From NCBI RefSeq assembly GCF_902859725.1, contig NZ_CADIJP010000020.1, positions 56,984 to 120,983 on the forward strand: a DNA stretch of 64,000 nt, written 5' to 3'. The first letter of the stretch is position 1; each line of letters starts with the position of its first letter. The translations under genes and the position numbers were made by a program. Source of the stretch: Achromobacter mucicolens. Its GTDB lineage: Bacteria > Pseudomonadota > Gammaproteobacteria > Burkholderiales > Burkholderiaceae_B. Shown piece after piece: positions 9,203-19,503 of this stretch. The notes beneath the pieces were generated by a model. The model made no database searches. It was not told where the DNA came from and saw nothing but the letters and a program-made list of their open reading frames with translations.

Positions 9203-10849
9203 ATGTCTGAACGCGAGTCGATGGAATATGACGTGGTCGTGGTTGGCGGTGGTCCCGCCGGCCTGGCCACAGCAATCCGTCTGAAGCAGCTGGCCGCTGA
9301 GAAGAATCAGGAGATTGGCGTCTGCGTACTTGAGAAGGGTGCGGAACTGGGCGCGCACATCCTGTCCGGCGCCGTGATGGACCCGCTGGCGCTGACCGAG
9401 CTCATTCCCGACTGGAAGGAAAAGGGCGCGCCGCTGAACGTGGCCGTCACGCAGGACAAGTTCCTGTTCCTGTCCGAGACCGGCGCGCGCGCCACGCCCA
9501 ACTGGCTGCTGCCCCCCTGCTTTCACAACGAAGGCAACTACATCGTCCGACTGGGCGACGTCGTCAAGTGGATGGGCGAGCAGGCCGAAGCGCTGGGCGT
9601 GGACATCTTCCCCGGCTTTGCGGCCGTCGAAGTGCTGTACGACGAGAACGGCGCCGTCCGCGGCGTGGCCACGGGCGACATGGGCGTGGCACGCGACGGC
9701 AGCCACACCGACCACTATCAGCCGGGCATGGAATTGCACGCCCGCTACACCGTGTTCAGCGAAGGCTCGCGCGGCCAGCTCGGCCGCCAGCTCATCGAGC
9801 GCTTCAAGCTGGATGACGGCCGCAATCCGCAGTCGTACGGCATCGGCATCAAGGAAATGTGGGAAGTCGATCCGGCCCAGTCCAAGCCCGGCCTGGTGAT
9901 CCACACTGCCGGCTGGCCGCTGGATTCGGACACGTACGGCGGCTCTTTCCTCTATCACCTGGACAACAACCTCGTCGCCGTGGGCATGATCGTCGGCCTG
10001 GATTACGCCAATCCGTGGCTGTCGCCCTTCGATGAGTTCCAGCGCTACAAGACGCACCCCGCCATCCGCGGCACGTTCGAAGGCGGCAAGCGCATCGCCT
10101 ACGGCGCCCGCGCCATCACGGCGGGCGGCCTGCTGGCGCTGCCCAAGCTCACGTTCCCGGGCGGCGTGCTGGTCGGCTGCGAAGCTGGTTTCCTGAATGC
10201 CTCGCGCATCAAGGGCAGCCACGCCGCCATCAAGTCGGGCAAGCTGGCCGCCGAGGCCGCGTTCGACGCCCTGGTTGCGGACCGCCGCCAGGACGAACTG
10301 ACCGCATACCCCAAGGCCTTCGAGGCCTCGTGGCTGCACGCGGAATTGAACAAGGCGCGCAATTTCAAGCAGTGGTTCAAGAAGGGCCGCACGGTCGCCA
10401 CGCTGATGACCGGCATCGAGCAACTGCTGCTCAAGGGCAAGATGCCCTGGACGCTGCGCCATAACAAGCCCGACCACGCCTGTCTGCAGCCCGCGTCGCA
10501 ATGCGCGCGTATCGACTATCCCAAGCCCGACGGCAAGCTCACGTTCGACAAGCTGAGTTCGGTGTTCATCTCCAACACCAACCACGACGAGAACGAACCC
10601 GTCCACCTGACCCTCAAGGATCCGTCCGTGCCGGTGAAGGTGAACCTGGCCAAGTACGGCGGTCCCGAGTCGCGCTATTGTCCGGCCGGCGTGTACGAGT
10701 TCGTCAAGGACGACCACGGCGACGACCGTCTGCAGATCAACGCGCAGAACTGTGTGCATTGCAAGACCTGCGACATCAAGGACCCCACGCAGAACATCGT
10801 CTGGGTGGCGCCGCAAGGCGGCGAAGGGCCGGTCTACAGCGGCATGTGA
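9203..10849 (+). CDS. Electron-transfer flavoprotein:ubiquinone oxidoreductase
   Basis: Membrane-associated flavo-iron-sulfur enzyme that passes electrons from acyl-CoA dehydrogenases, via ETF, to ubiquinone. 548 residues, the usual length. The FAD Rossmann motif VVVVGGGPAGLATA is at about residues 10-23. The C-terminal ferredoxin domain keeps all four [4Fe-4S] cysteines: one in RYCPAGVYEF and three in NCVHCKTCDIKDP. IVWVAPQGGEGPVYSGM is the family's C-terminus. The start was chosen at MSERESMEYD, with GGGAG 8 bases upstream; the in-frame ATG 27 bases earlier lacks a ribosome site. A strong terminator follows. Confidence 0.96.
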   Translation: MSERESMEYDVVVVGGGPAGLATAIRLKQLAAEKNQEIGVCVLEKGAELGAHILSGAVMDPLALTELIPDWKEKGAPLNVAVTQDKFLFLSETGARATPNWLLPPCFHNEGNYIVRLGDVVKWMGEQAEALGVDIFPGFAAVEVLYDENGAVRGVATGDMGVARDGSHTDHYQPGMELHARYTVFSEGSRGQLGRQLIERFKLDDGRNPQSYGIGIKEMWEVDPAQSKPGLVIHTAGWPLDSDTYGGSFLYHLDNNLVAVGMIVGLDYANPWLSPFDEFQRYKTHPAIRGTFEGGKRIAYGARAITAGGLLALPKLTFPGGVLVGCEAGFLNASRIKGSHAAIKSGKLAAEAAFDALVADRRQDELTAYPKAFEASWLHAELNKARNFKQWFKKGRTVATLMTGIEQLLLKGKMPWTLRHNKPDHACLQPASQCARIDYPKPDGKLTFDKLSSVFISNTNHDENEPVHLTLKDPSVPVKVNLAKYGGPESRYCPAGVYEFVKDDHGDDRLQINAQNCVHCKTCDIKDPTQNIVWVAPQGGEGPVYSGM

Positions 10850-10875
10850 TACCCCGGGCGCATTGCGCCCACCCG

Positions 10876-10902
10876 AAAGGCGCCCCGCGGGGCGCCTTTT
10901 TT
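10876..10902 (+). terminator. Rho-independent terminator after ETF-QO gene
   Basis: GC-rich stem AAGGCGCCCC / GGGGCGCCTT with a tiny loop, followed by a run of six T. It ends 22 bases before the next start codon, separating the two transcription units. Confidence 0.88.
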
Positions 10903-10923
10903 CCGACTGCCTGGAGCGACACC

Positions 10924-11775
10924 ATGCGCGAACGCGTACTTCTCATCGGCTGCGGCGACCTGGGCCAGCGCGCGGCGCAACGCTTTCTGGCGCGCGGCGA
11001 CGAGGTCCATGCCCTGCGCCGCCATCCCCCCGCCGGCGACACAAGCGGCATCCAGTGGCTGCAGGGCGACATCACCCGCCCCGACACGCTGAACGCGCTG
11101 CCGCAAGGCGTGACCCGGCTCATCCACCTGCCCTCGCCCGGCGCGCGCGATCCGCAAGCCTACCGCGGCGTGTTCGTCGATGGGCTGGCTAACGTGCTGA
11201 ACGCGCTGGATCGATCGCAGCTCAAGCGCATCGTGTTCGTCTCGTCCAGCGCGGTGTATGGCGAGCATCATGGCGCCTGGGTGGACGAGGACACGCCGCC
11301 CGCTCCGCAAGGCTTCAACGGCCGCGTGCTGCTCGAAGCCGAAGCTGCGCTGGCGGCGCAGCCGGTCTCGTCAACGGCATTGCGGCTGGCGGGCCTGTAT
11401 GGGCCCGGCCGCATGCAGCTCATCGAGCGGCTGCGCAGCGGCGCGGCCGGCGCGCCGGTCCAGCCCGAACATTGGGCCAACCGCATCCACATCGACGACG
11501 CGGCAGCCGCGGTGGTGCATCTGGCGCTGCTGCCGCAGGTCGCGCCGGTGTACGTGGGCTGCGACGACACGCCCCTGCCGCTGCACACGCTGTATGCCGA
11601 ACTGGCCGCGCTGATTGGCGCCCCCGCGCCGCGCGAGGCGCCCGCGCCGGCCAACGTGGGCAGCAAGAAGCTCAGCAATGCCCGGTTGCGCGCCAGCGGC
11701 CTGTCGCTGCAATGGCCGGACTCGCGTCAAGGCTACGCCGCCCTGCTGGCTGAGGACGGCGCTTCGCAGGCATAG
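10924..11775 (+). CDS. NAD(P)-dependent epimerase/reductase, extended SDR family (YeeZ-like)
   Basis: Rossmann-fold protein of 283 residues, similar in size and opening to E. coli YeeZ. The nucleotide-binding motif GCGDLGQRAA is at residues 9-18 (GxGxxG). VFVSSSAVYGEHHG carries the SDR serine and a YGE-type active-site region, though the usual YxxxK is not clear. The C-terminus has ANRIHIDDAAAAVV, typical of epimerase-like SDRs. The start ATG is preceded by GGAGCGACACC. It may be co-transcribed with the P450 gene 72 bases downstream, but nothing in the sequence proves a shared pathway. Substrate unknown. Confidence 0.75.
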   Translation: MRERVLLIGCGDLGQRAAQRFLARGDEVHALRRHPPAGDTSGIQWLQGDITRPDTLNALPQGVTRLIHLPSPGARDPQAYRGVFVDGLANVLNALDRSQLKRIVFVSSSAVYGEHHGAWVDEDTPPAPQGFNGRVLLEAEAALAAQPVSSTALRLAGLYGPGRMQLIERLRSGAAGAPVQPEHWANRIHIDDAAAAVVHLALLPQVAPVYVGCDDTPLPLHTLYAELAALIGAPAPREAPAPANVGSKKLSNARLRASGLSLQWPDSRQGYAALLAEDGASQA

Positions 11776-11847
11776 TTCGGCCCTCGCCGAATCGTTGCCG
11801 ACGGCGCGGGCGGATACTGGTGGCCGTCTCCACTGCCCGCCGTCACC

Positions 11848-13008
11848 ATGCCGCCCGCCCACCCCCTGGCCGCCATCACACACCCCGATCCGTATCCCTA
11901 CTATGCCGAGCTGACGCGCAAGCGTCCGCTGTACCGGGATACGGCACTGGGCATGTGGATCGCCTCGCATCCCGACACCATCGCGACCATCCTGCGGCAT
12001 CCCGGCGCACAGGTGCGTCCCGCGGATGAGCCCGTGCCGCGCGGCTTGTGCCCAGGTCCTGCAGGAGACCTGTTCGGCCGGTTCGTGCGCATGAACGACG
12101 GCGCGGCGCATGCGCGCCTGAAGCCGTTGCTGACGGCGTTCATCGCGCGCCGGGCGTCGGAACAGTTGAAAGCGCATCACGACGGACCATCGCCCCGCCT
12201 GCCGCAGCAACCAGCCGTCCTGGCCTCGCAGGATTGGCTGGCCGCCGCGCCGCGCGACCCCGCCGCCGTCGACCGCTATCTGTACACGGCCCCCGTGCAC
12301 GCGCAGGCGGCGTTCCTGGGACTATCCAAAGCCGTCCATGCGGATTGCGCGGCCGATATCGCCGCTTTCCTTTCCGCCCTGCCCGCCGATGCGGGCGCAG
12401 ACCGGACCTCGGCGGGCCACGCCGCCGCCGCGCGCCTGCAAGCCCGCATGCAGGCACATCTGGCGGGACCCGAGGCCTCACCGGCGCTAAGCGCATTGCA
12501 TGCAGACGCGCTGCAAGCGGGCATCGCGCCCGAACAGCTGGCCGCCAACCTGGCGGGCCTGCTGTTCCAATCTTGCGAAGCGGGCGCGGGACTGCTGGGC
12601 AATGCGCTCATCATGGCCGGCCGGCGCGGCGCGGCGTGCGTGCAGACACGCGAGGATGCCCTGTGCCTGATCGACGACACCGTGCGCCGCGATCCGCCCG
12701 TGCACAACACGCGGCGGTTCATGGCCGCGCCGCTTGATGTTGGCGGACAGCGCATCGAAGCCGGCCAGACCGTCCTGCTGGTGCTCGCCGCCGCCGCCAT
12801 GATCGAACCCGAGGCGGGATGGATCTTTGGCGCGCACCGCCATGCCTGCCCGGGCGCGTCGCTGGCGCGACGCCATGCAGCCGATGCGCTGCTGCACGTG
12901 TTGCGGCAGGGCATGGACACTGCCGCGCTGGCGGCGCGCTTTCGCTATCGTCCGCGGCCCAACGCCCGCGTGCCCCAATTTGATTTTCCCGAGGACCACA
13001 ACCGATGA
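11848..13008 (+). CDS. Atypical compact cytochrome P450
   Basis: Soluble P450-like protein of 386 residues. The heme-ligand region reads FGAHRHACPGASLARR, with Cys334 as thiolate ligand, but the usual second glycine of FGxGxHxC is His. The K-helix motif is D277-T-V-R280 in place of ExxR, followed by the recognisable RRDPPVHNTRR. In the I helix, FQSCEAGAGLLGNAL keeps the Glu (244) but lacks the Thr of the acid-alcohol pair used in oxygen activation. The meander between the beta region and the heme loop is shorter than normal by roughly 20 residues. It may therefore be a peroxygenase-like or non-classical P450. The next gene overlaps its stop by 4 bases. No ferredoxin or reductase gene is adjacent. 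Confidence 0.78.
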   Translation: MPPAHPLAAITHPDPYPYYAELTRKRPLYRDTALGMWIASHPDTIATILRHPGAQVRPADEPVPRGLCPGPAGDLFGRFVRMNDGAAHARLKPLLTAFIARRASEQLKAHHDGPSPRLPQQPAVLASQDWLAAAPRDPAAVDRYLYTAPVHAQAAFLGLSKAVHADCAADIAAFLSALPADAGADRTSAGHAAAARLQARMQAHLAGPEASPALSALHADALQAGIAPEQLAANLAGLLFQSCEAGAGLLGNALIMAGRRGAACVQTREDALCLIDDTVRRDPPVHNTRRFMAAPLDVGGQRIEAGQTVLLVLAAAAMIEPEAGWIFGAHRHACPGASLARRHAADALLHVLRQGMDTAALAARFRYRPRPNARVPQFDFPEDHNR

Positions 13009-13349
13009 TTGCCGTGATATTCGAAGTCGAGCCCGCCCATGGCGACCCCGTCCCATACCTGGACATCGCCGCCGGCCTGATCGATGAACTGCGCACCGTG
13101 GACGGATTCATTTCCGTCGAACGCTTTCAGAGCCTGTCCACGCCAGGCAAGCTGCTGTCGCTGTCATTCTGGCGCGACGAGGCGGCAGTCAAGCGCTGGC
13201 GCTCGCTGGAATCGCACCGTCGCGCCCAGCAGGCCGGGCGCGGCGGGGTGTTTCAGAACTACCGCCTGCGCGTTGCGCAGGTGCTGCGCGACTACGGCAT
13301 GCAGGAGCGGGACGAGGCGCCCGCCGACAGCCGCCAGCGCCACGGCTAA
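13005..13349 (+). CDS. Antibiotic biosynthesis monooxygenase (ABM) family protein
   Basis: Small ferredoxin-like-fold protein of 114 residues. Features are the first strand MIAVIFEVEP, the VDGFISVERFQS helix-strand, and LLSLSFWRDEAAVKRWRSLESHRRAQ, the signature of ABM/YgiN-type cofactor-independent monooxygenases and heme-degrading relatives. It overlaps the upstream P450 stop by 4 bases (ATGA), so the two are likely translated together. That coupling suggests they act on one substrate, or that this protein helps handle the P450 product. The actual substrate cannot be read from the sequence. Confidence 0.78.
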   Translation: MIAVIFEVEPAHGDPVPYLDIAAGLIDELRTVDGFISVERFQSLSTPGKLLSLSFWRDEAAVKRWRSLESHRRAQQAGRGGVFQNYRLRVAQVLRDYGMQERDEAPADSRQRHG

Positions 13350-13385
13350 ATACTGCCGGGACGCCATCCCTTTGCCCCCGACCGC

Positions 13386-14396
13386 CTACCGCAGCAGACG
13401 GCCCACCGTCTCGACCACGCGCCGCACGTCCTCGGCCGACACGTCCAGGTGCGTCACCAGGCGGGTCGGACCGCCGTAGACGGCGCGCATCAGGATGCCT
13501 TCCTTGCCCAGCGCTTCGGTCAGCGCGTCGCAGCGCGACGGCTCGAACCGCGCGAACACCATGTTGGTGTCCTGGCTCAGCACGTCCACGCCCGGGATGG
13601 CGCGCAGGCCTTCGGCCAACAGGCGCGCATTGTCGTGATCCTGGGCCAGCCGTTGCACGTTGTGCTCCAGCGCGTACAGGCACGCGGCAGCCAGCACGCC
13701 CGCCTGGCGCAGCCCGCCGCCCAGCATCTTGCGCCAGCGATGGGCGCGTTCGATCAGTTCCTTGCTGCCGACCAGCACAGACCCGATCGGCGCGCCCAAT
13801 CCCTTGGAAAAGCAGATGGACACCGTATCGAAGGGCGCGCAAAGCTCAGCCACGGGCTTGCCGCTTGCGACCGCCGCATTGAACACGCGCGCGCCGTCCA
13901 GGTGCGTGCCAAGCCCTTGCTCGCGCGCCCACGACGTGGCGGCCTGGATGTAGGCGGCCGGGATCAGCTTGCCGTGAAAGGTGTTCTCCAGCGCCAGCAG
14001 ACGCGTGCGCGCAAAGTGCGGATCGCCTTTGGGCTTGACGGCCGCGGCCAGCTTTTCCAGCGGCAGCGATCCGTCGGGCGCGTGCTCGATGGGTTGCGGC
14101 TGGATGCTGCCCAGCACCGCCGCGCCGCCGCCTTCGTATTTGTAGGTGTGCGCCAGTTGGCCGACCAGATACTCGTCGCCCCGCTCGCAATGCGCCATGA
14201 GCGCGGCCAGGTTGCTTTGCGTGCCCGACGGAAAGAACAGGCCGGCAGCCTTGCCGGTGCGCTCGGCCAGGGTTTTTTGCAGGCGGATCACGGTGGGGTC
14301 GTCGCCCATCACGTCGTCGCCCACGGGGGCAGTGGCCATCGCCTGCAACATGGCGGCGCCGGGGCGGGTGACGGTATCGCTACGCAGATCAATCAT
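13386..14396 (-). CDS. ltaE: Low-specificity L-threonine aldolase
   Basis: PLP enzyme (fold type I) that splits L-threonine and L-allo-threonine to glycine and acetaldehyde. 336 residues, the usual length. The chain opens with MIDLRSDTVTRPGAAM, the standard N-terminus of the family. The PLP lysine lies in ICFSKGLGAPIGS, and ENTFHGKLIP and THLDGARVFNAAV hold cofactor-binding residues (the Asp of LDGARVFNA). A longer in-frame reading upstream would overlap the transporter gene and was rejected. It lies 40 bases downstream of a DMT-family exporter gene on the same strand, so the two may be co-expressed. Confidence 0.92.
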   Translation of the reverse strand: MIDLRSDTVTRPGAAMLQAMATAPVGDDVMGDDPTVIRLQKTLAERTGKAAGLFFPSGTQSNLAALMAHCERGDEYLVGQLAHTYKYEGGGAAVLGSIQPQPIEHAPDGSLPLEKLAAAVKPKGDPHFARTRLLALENTFHGKLIPAAYIQAATSWAREQGLGTHLDGARVFNAAVASGKPVAELCAPFDTVSICFSKGLGAPIGSVLVGSKELIERAHRWRKMLGGGLRQAGVLAAACLYALEHNVQRLAQDHDNARLLAEGLRAIPGVDVLSQDTNMVFARFEPSRCDALTEALGKEGILMRAVYGGPTRLVTHLDVSAEDVRRVVETVGRLLR

Positions 14397-14436
14397 GAAG
14401 GTTCCAGGAAAACAGGGAAACGGGAATTCGGAAGGG

Positions 14437-15321
14437 TCAATCGGCTTTCGCTGCCGGCGCCGCGCGGCTGACGACAAAAATGCCCGCCAGGATCAGCACC
14501 ATGCCGCCCAGCTCGACCGGCGTGGGCCGCTCGGACAGGAACGCCCAGGCCAGCAGCATGGCCACAACCGGCACACCGAGGCTGGACAGGCCGGCGATCG
14601 ACGCGGGCACGCGGCGCACGACCTGCAGCCACAGCAGCCAGCCTGCCGCGGTGGCGATCAGCACAATGTATGTCATGCCGGCCCAAAGCTGCCAACCCCA
14701 TTGGGCGGTCATCTGCGGCACCAGCCAGGCCACTGGTGTCATGACCAGGCCGCCGAACAGCATCTGCCAGGCGGTGAACGTCATCACATCCGGCGCATGG
14801 CGGTCGAACATGCGCTTGGACAACACCGTGCCCACGCCCCAGCACAGGCCGCTGCCCAGGCCCAGCAGCACGGGCCGGATGTCGCCCAGGCCGTTCCAGG
14901 GCTCGACGAAACAGACCAGGCCGACAGCAGCCAGCGCGATGCCGGCCGCGTGCCGGGCAGTGGGCCGCTCGCCCAGCAGCCACCAGGCAAACAGCACCAC
15001 CCAGAACGGCATGGTGTAGGCCATGAGCGACACCTTGCCCACCCCGCCGTCCACCAGCGCGGTCTGCACGAAGCCCTGGAATCCCGCGGTCTGCGTCAGG
15101 CCGATCAAGAGGGTCAGTTTCCACGGCGGCATCGACAGCGGCCGGCGCGTTGCGATCGCCAGCGCGAAGAGCACCAGGCTGCCCACCACGTAGCGCAGCG
15201 CCACGAAGTCGAAGGGGCCGATGTAGGGGACGATCAGCTTCATCGCGATCCAGCTACCGGCCCAGACCAGGATGGTGCTGAACATCAGGGCAAGCCCTGC
15301 GCGATCGAAACTGCTGCTCAC
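14437..15321 (-). CDS. EamA/DMT-superfamily transporter
   Basis: Inner-membrane protein of 294 residues with ten predicted hydrophobic segments in two EamA repeats. Examples are STILVWAGSWIAMKLI near the start and LGVPVVAMLLAWAFLSERPTPVE in the second repeat, the latter a hallmark of the family. Such proteins usually export amino acids or metabolites. The start was set at GTG 15321, 8 bases after GGAG. The in-frame ATG further upstream falls inside the acs terminator hairpin and was rejected. It precedes ltaE, which would fit a role in amino acid (for example threonine or homoserine) handling, but that is inference. Confidence 0.82.
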   Translation of the reverse strand: MSSSFDRAGLALMFSTILVWAGSWIAMKLIVPYIGPFDFVALRYVVGSLVLFALAIATRRPLSMPPWKLTLLIGLTQTAGFQGFVQTALVDGGVGKVSLMAYTMPFWVVLFAWWLLGERPTARHAAGIALAAVGLVCFVEPWNGLGDIRPVLLGLGSGLCWGVGTVLSKRMFDRHAPDVMTFTAWQMLFGGLVMTPVAWLVPQMTAQWGWQLWAGMTYIVLIATAAGWLLWLQVVRRVPASIAGLSSLGVPVVAMLLAWAFLSERPTPVELGGMVLILAGIFVVSRAAPAAKAD

Positions 15322-15357
15322 GGGTGTGGCTCCATGCGTGGGGATCTGGCGATCAGG

Positions 15358-15403
15358 AATGAAGACGCCCGTGCCGCAACATGCCGGCACGGGCGTCTTC
15401 ATT
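15358..15403 (-). terminator. Long stem-loop downstream of acs
   Basis: Perfect 19-base arms with an 8-base loop begin 49 bases after the acs stop codon. T content beyond the stem is modest, but its length and position mark it as the acs terminator. It lies 37 bases upstream of the EamA gene start on the same strand. Confidence 0.75.
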
Positions 15404-15451
15404 ATGCGCCTGTCGCGATGCTAATGGCCGGTGGGATCCGGCCCGATGCGT

Positions 15452-17431
<1,980 letters not shown>

Positions 17432-17758
17432 GATCTTGTCTCCAAACGGTGATTCTGTTGTTTATGCTGCTTTTTTATTACCCACCTGCAACCGTATCGC
17501 CGCGCTCTTACGGGCACCTTACGCAAAATGCGGGCCAGAGCCCGCAGATTGACGAGGCCCAAGGCGATGCGTCTGCGCCGGATCTGGGCAGGAAGACGCC
17601 CCAAGGCGCCAACCGGGCAGCATCCACAAGCCAACGACGCGCCGTCACGCGGCGCGCCAACAATGCCAAGCAATCAGCATGCGCCGCCGCATCGAAACGC
17701 GCCGGCGCAAGGCAGTCCATAAGGATAGCAGCCGCATCAGGCTTGACGAATACGGCAT
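17432..17758. other. Gene-free stretch between acs and the UMF1 transporter gene
   Basis: This 327-base gap holds the acs leader: an AT-rich portion at about 17455-17480 followed by GC-rich DNA. A minus-strand frame at 17508-17720 could encode 70 residues (starting MDCLAPARFDAAA) but it has no recognisable domain, no clear ribosome site and Trp/Cys-rich odd composition, so it is not called as a gene. No terminator is obvious after the transporter gene. Confidence 0.5.
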
Positions 17759-19099
17759 TCAGCCGGTCTGCCGGGCGAGGCCGCGTTTCATGTCCACCCG
17801 CGACAACAGGGCCAGTCCTCCGACGAAGAACAATCCTGTGACGAGGATGGCCAGGCGGTGATTGCCGTCCGTGCCCCACGTCACCAGCCCGTACGTCAGC
17901 GGACCGATCACGGCGGCAAGCTGCACCGCAAAGGTCCACAGCGAATAGAACTCGGCCAGCCGGCCTGCAGGCGCCAAGGCGCCGGTCATGGCGCGGCCCG
18001 CGCTTTGCGTGGTGCCCATGCACAGTCCGGCCAGCGCGGCCGCCACCCAGAACACGGGTGCGGTCACGGCCGAGTAGGCCACCAGCACCATCACGATCCA
18101 CCCGGCCAGCGTGATGGCCAGCGCCGGTTTGTGGCCGATGCGGTCCTGCACGTAGCCGAACGAAAACGCCCCCGCCGCCGCGCCGATGTTCACCGTGAAC
18201 ACCAGCAGCATGATCTGCGGCGTGGTGAAGCCCATAACTTCGGACGCATACACGGCCGCCAGCGTGATCACCACGGAGATCCCGGCCTGGTAGCAGGCAA
18301 TGCACATCAAGAGGCGGCGGAATTCCGGAAAGTGCAGGCCCGTTTCACGCCACGCGTACGCCAGCCGCCTGAGCATGTGCAGCGCGGCCGGATTGCCCGG
18401 CTGTGGCCGCGCGCGCTCGCGCAGCAGGAAGAACGACGGCAGCGCAGCCAGCGCAAAGACAGACGCCGTGACCACGATCACCCACGGCACGAATTCTTCG
18501 GCGGTGGCGCCGCGGGCCTCGGCCAGCGTCACCACGACGAGCGACAGGCCCAGCGTCAGCATGCCGCCGCAATAGCCGAAGCTCCAGCCCCAGCCCGACA
18601 CGCGGCCCAGCGCCTGCGGCCGGGCGAGTTCGGGCAGGAAGGCGGCGACCACGGACTCGCCGACGCAATAGCAGTAGTTGGACACGACAATGGCGGCCAG
18701 CGCGAGCCATACGTCTCCCGGCCCAGCCTGCGTGAGCACCAGCGTGGCGGCCACGCAGCCGATCGTGCTGGTGTAGAGCAGCCGCCGCTTGCTGGCCCGC
18801 GCATCGGCGCGCGCGCCCAGCGTGGGCATGGTCAGCATGATGAGCAGGTACGACAGCGACAGCGCCGCCGTCCAGGCCAGCGTGGCCCACGAGGCGCGGC
18901 CGCCCACCACGCCGACGAAATAGGTGCTGAATACCGCCGTGAGGATCACGGTGGTGTAGCCGGAGTTCGCGAAGTCGTACATGGCCCAGGCCAGGACTTC
19001 GCGCCGGGTGACGCCCGGGTTGAGCGGACCGTCGCCCGCCCCCCGGGGTTCCTGCGCGGAAACGCCGGCCGGCGTTTCCGGCGGCTGCGCCTGGCTCAT
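17759..19099 (-). CDS. UMF1-family MFS transporter (Atg22-like)
   Basis: Polytopic inner-membrane transporter of 446 residues with about 12 hydrophobic segments. AWAMYDFANSGYTTVILTAVF near residue 38 is the signature opening of the UMF1/Atg22 family, named for the vacuolar amino-acid effluxer. Later segments such as MGTTQSAGRAMTGALAP complete the match. The start ATG overlaps the stop of the GlcG-like gene by 4 bases, making it the last gene of a coupled three-gene operon with prpE and glcG. A longer in-frame reading is simply the other frame of the GlcG gene. Substrate unknown; an amino or carboxylic acid is plausible. Confidence 0.85.
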   Translation of the reverse strand: MSQAQPPETPAGVSAQEPRGAGDGPLNPGVTRREVLAWAMYDFANSGYTTVILTAVFSTYFVGVVGGRASWATLAWTAALSLSYLLIMLTMPTLGARADARASKRRLLYTSTIGCVAATLVLTQAGPGDVWLALAAIVVSNYCYCVGESVVAAFLPELARPQALGRVSGWGWSFGYCGGMLTLGLSLVVVTLAEARGATAEEFVPWVIVVTASVFALAALPSFFLLRERARPQPGNPAALHMLRRLAYAWRETGLHFPEFRRLLMCIACYQAGISVVITLAAVYASEVMGFTTPQIMLLVFTVNIGAAAGAFSFGYVQDRIGHKPALAITLAGWIVMVLVAYSAVTAPVFWVAAALAGLCMGTTQSAGRAMTGALAPAGRLAEFYSLWTFAVQLAAVIGPLTYGLVTWGTDGNHRLAILVTGLFFVGGLALLSRVDMKRGLARQTG

Positions 19100-19503
19100 A
19101 GGCCCAGCGCGGCGATGCCTGCTTGTGCAATCTGCACGTCTTCGGTCGACTTCACGCCCGAGACGCCCACCGCGCCGATGACCTGGCCGTCGGCGCTGAC
19201 AGGAACGCCGCCCTCGAGCATGCCTTCGATCAGGGGCGCCGACAGGAACGAGTAGCGGCCGTTGTTGATGAGTTCTTCGTAGATGCGCGATTCGCGGCGG
19301 CCCAGCGCGGCCGTCTTGGCCTTGGCCGGCGCGATGTGCGACGAGATGGGAGCCGCATCGTCCAGCCGCAGCATGCCCAGCAGATGGCCGCCATCGTCGG
19401 TCACGGCGATGGTGACGGCCCACTTGTTCTGCAAGGCGTGTGCTTCGGCCGCGGCCAGGATCTTTTTGACGTCGTCGGCGCTCAGCACGGGTTTGGTTTT
19501 CAT
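19096..19503 (-). CDS. GlcG/HbpS-family (DUF336) protein
   Basis: Small protein of 135 residues matching the GlcG/HbpS family: VKKILAAAEAHALQNKW at the N-terminus, VTIAVTDDGGHLLGMLRLDDA in the middle, and the C-terminal GGVPVSADGQVIGAVGVSG motif. Members bind heme or occur beside glycolate, diol and short-chain acid genes with poorly defined roles. Cytoplasmic, no signal peptide. It overlaps the stop of prpE and the start of the MFS gene by 4 bases each, so the three proteins should be made in fixed ratio. Confidence 0.88.
   Translation of the reverse strand: MKTKPVLSADDVKKILAAAEAHALQNKWAVTIAVTDDGGHLLGMLRLDDAAPISSHIAPAKAKTAALGRRESRIYEELINNGRYSFLSAPLIEGMLEGGVPVSADGQVIGAVGVSGVKSTEDVQIAQAGIAALGL

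Noticed and set aside
8640-9275. 211-residue version of the thioesterase
   Set aside because: The extra N-terminal sequence overlaps the divergent ETF-QO promoter and coding start and is unlike any hot-dog protein; the GTG at 9089 has a strong ribosome site.
15322-15402. Upstream ATG for the EamA gene
   Set aside because: It lies within the 19-base acs terminator stem and has no ribosome site. GTG 15321 has GGAG 8 bases upstream.
17508-17720. 70-codon minus-strand frame upstream of acs
   Set aside because: No clear ribosome site, no recognisable motif, and unusual Trp/Cys content. It may be chance; a conservation check could reopen it.
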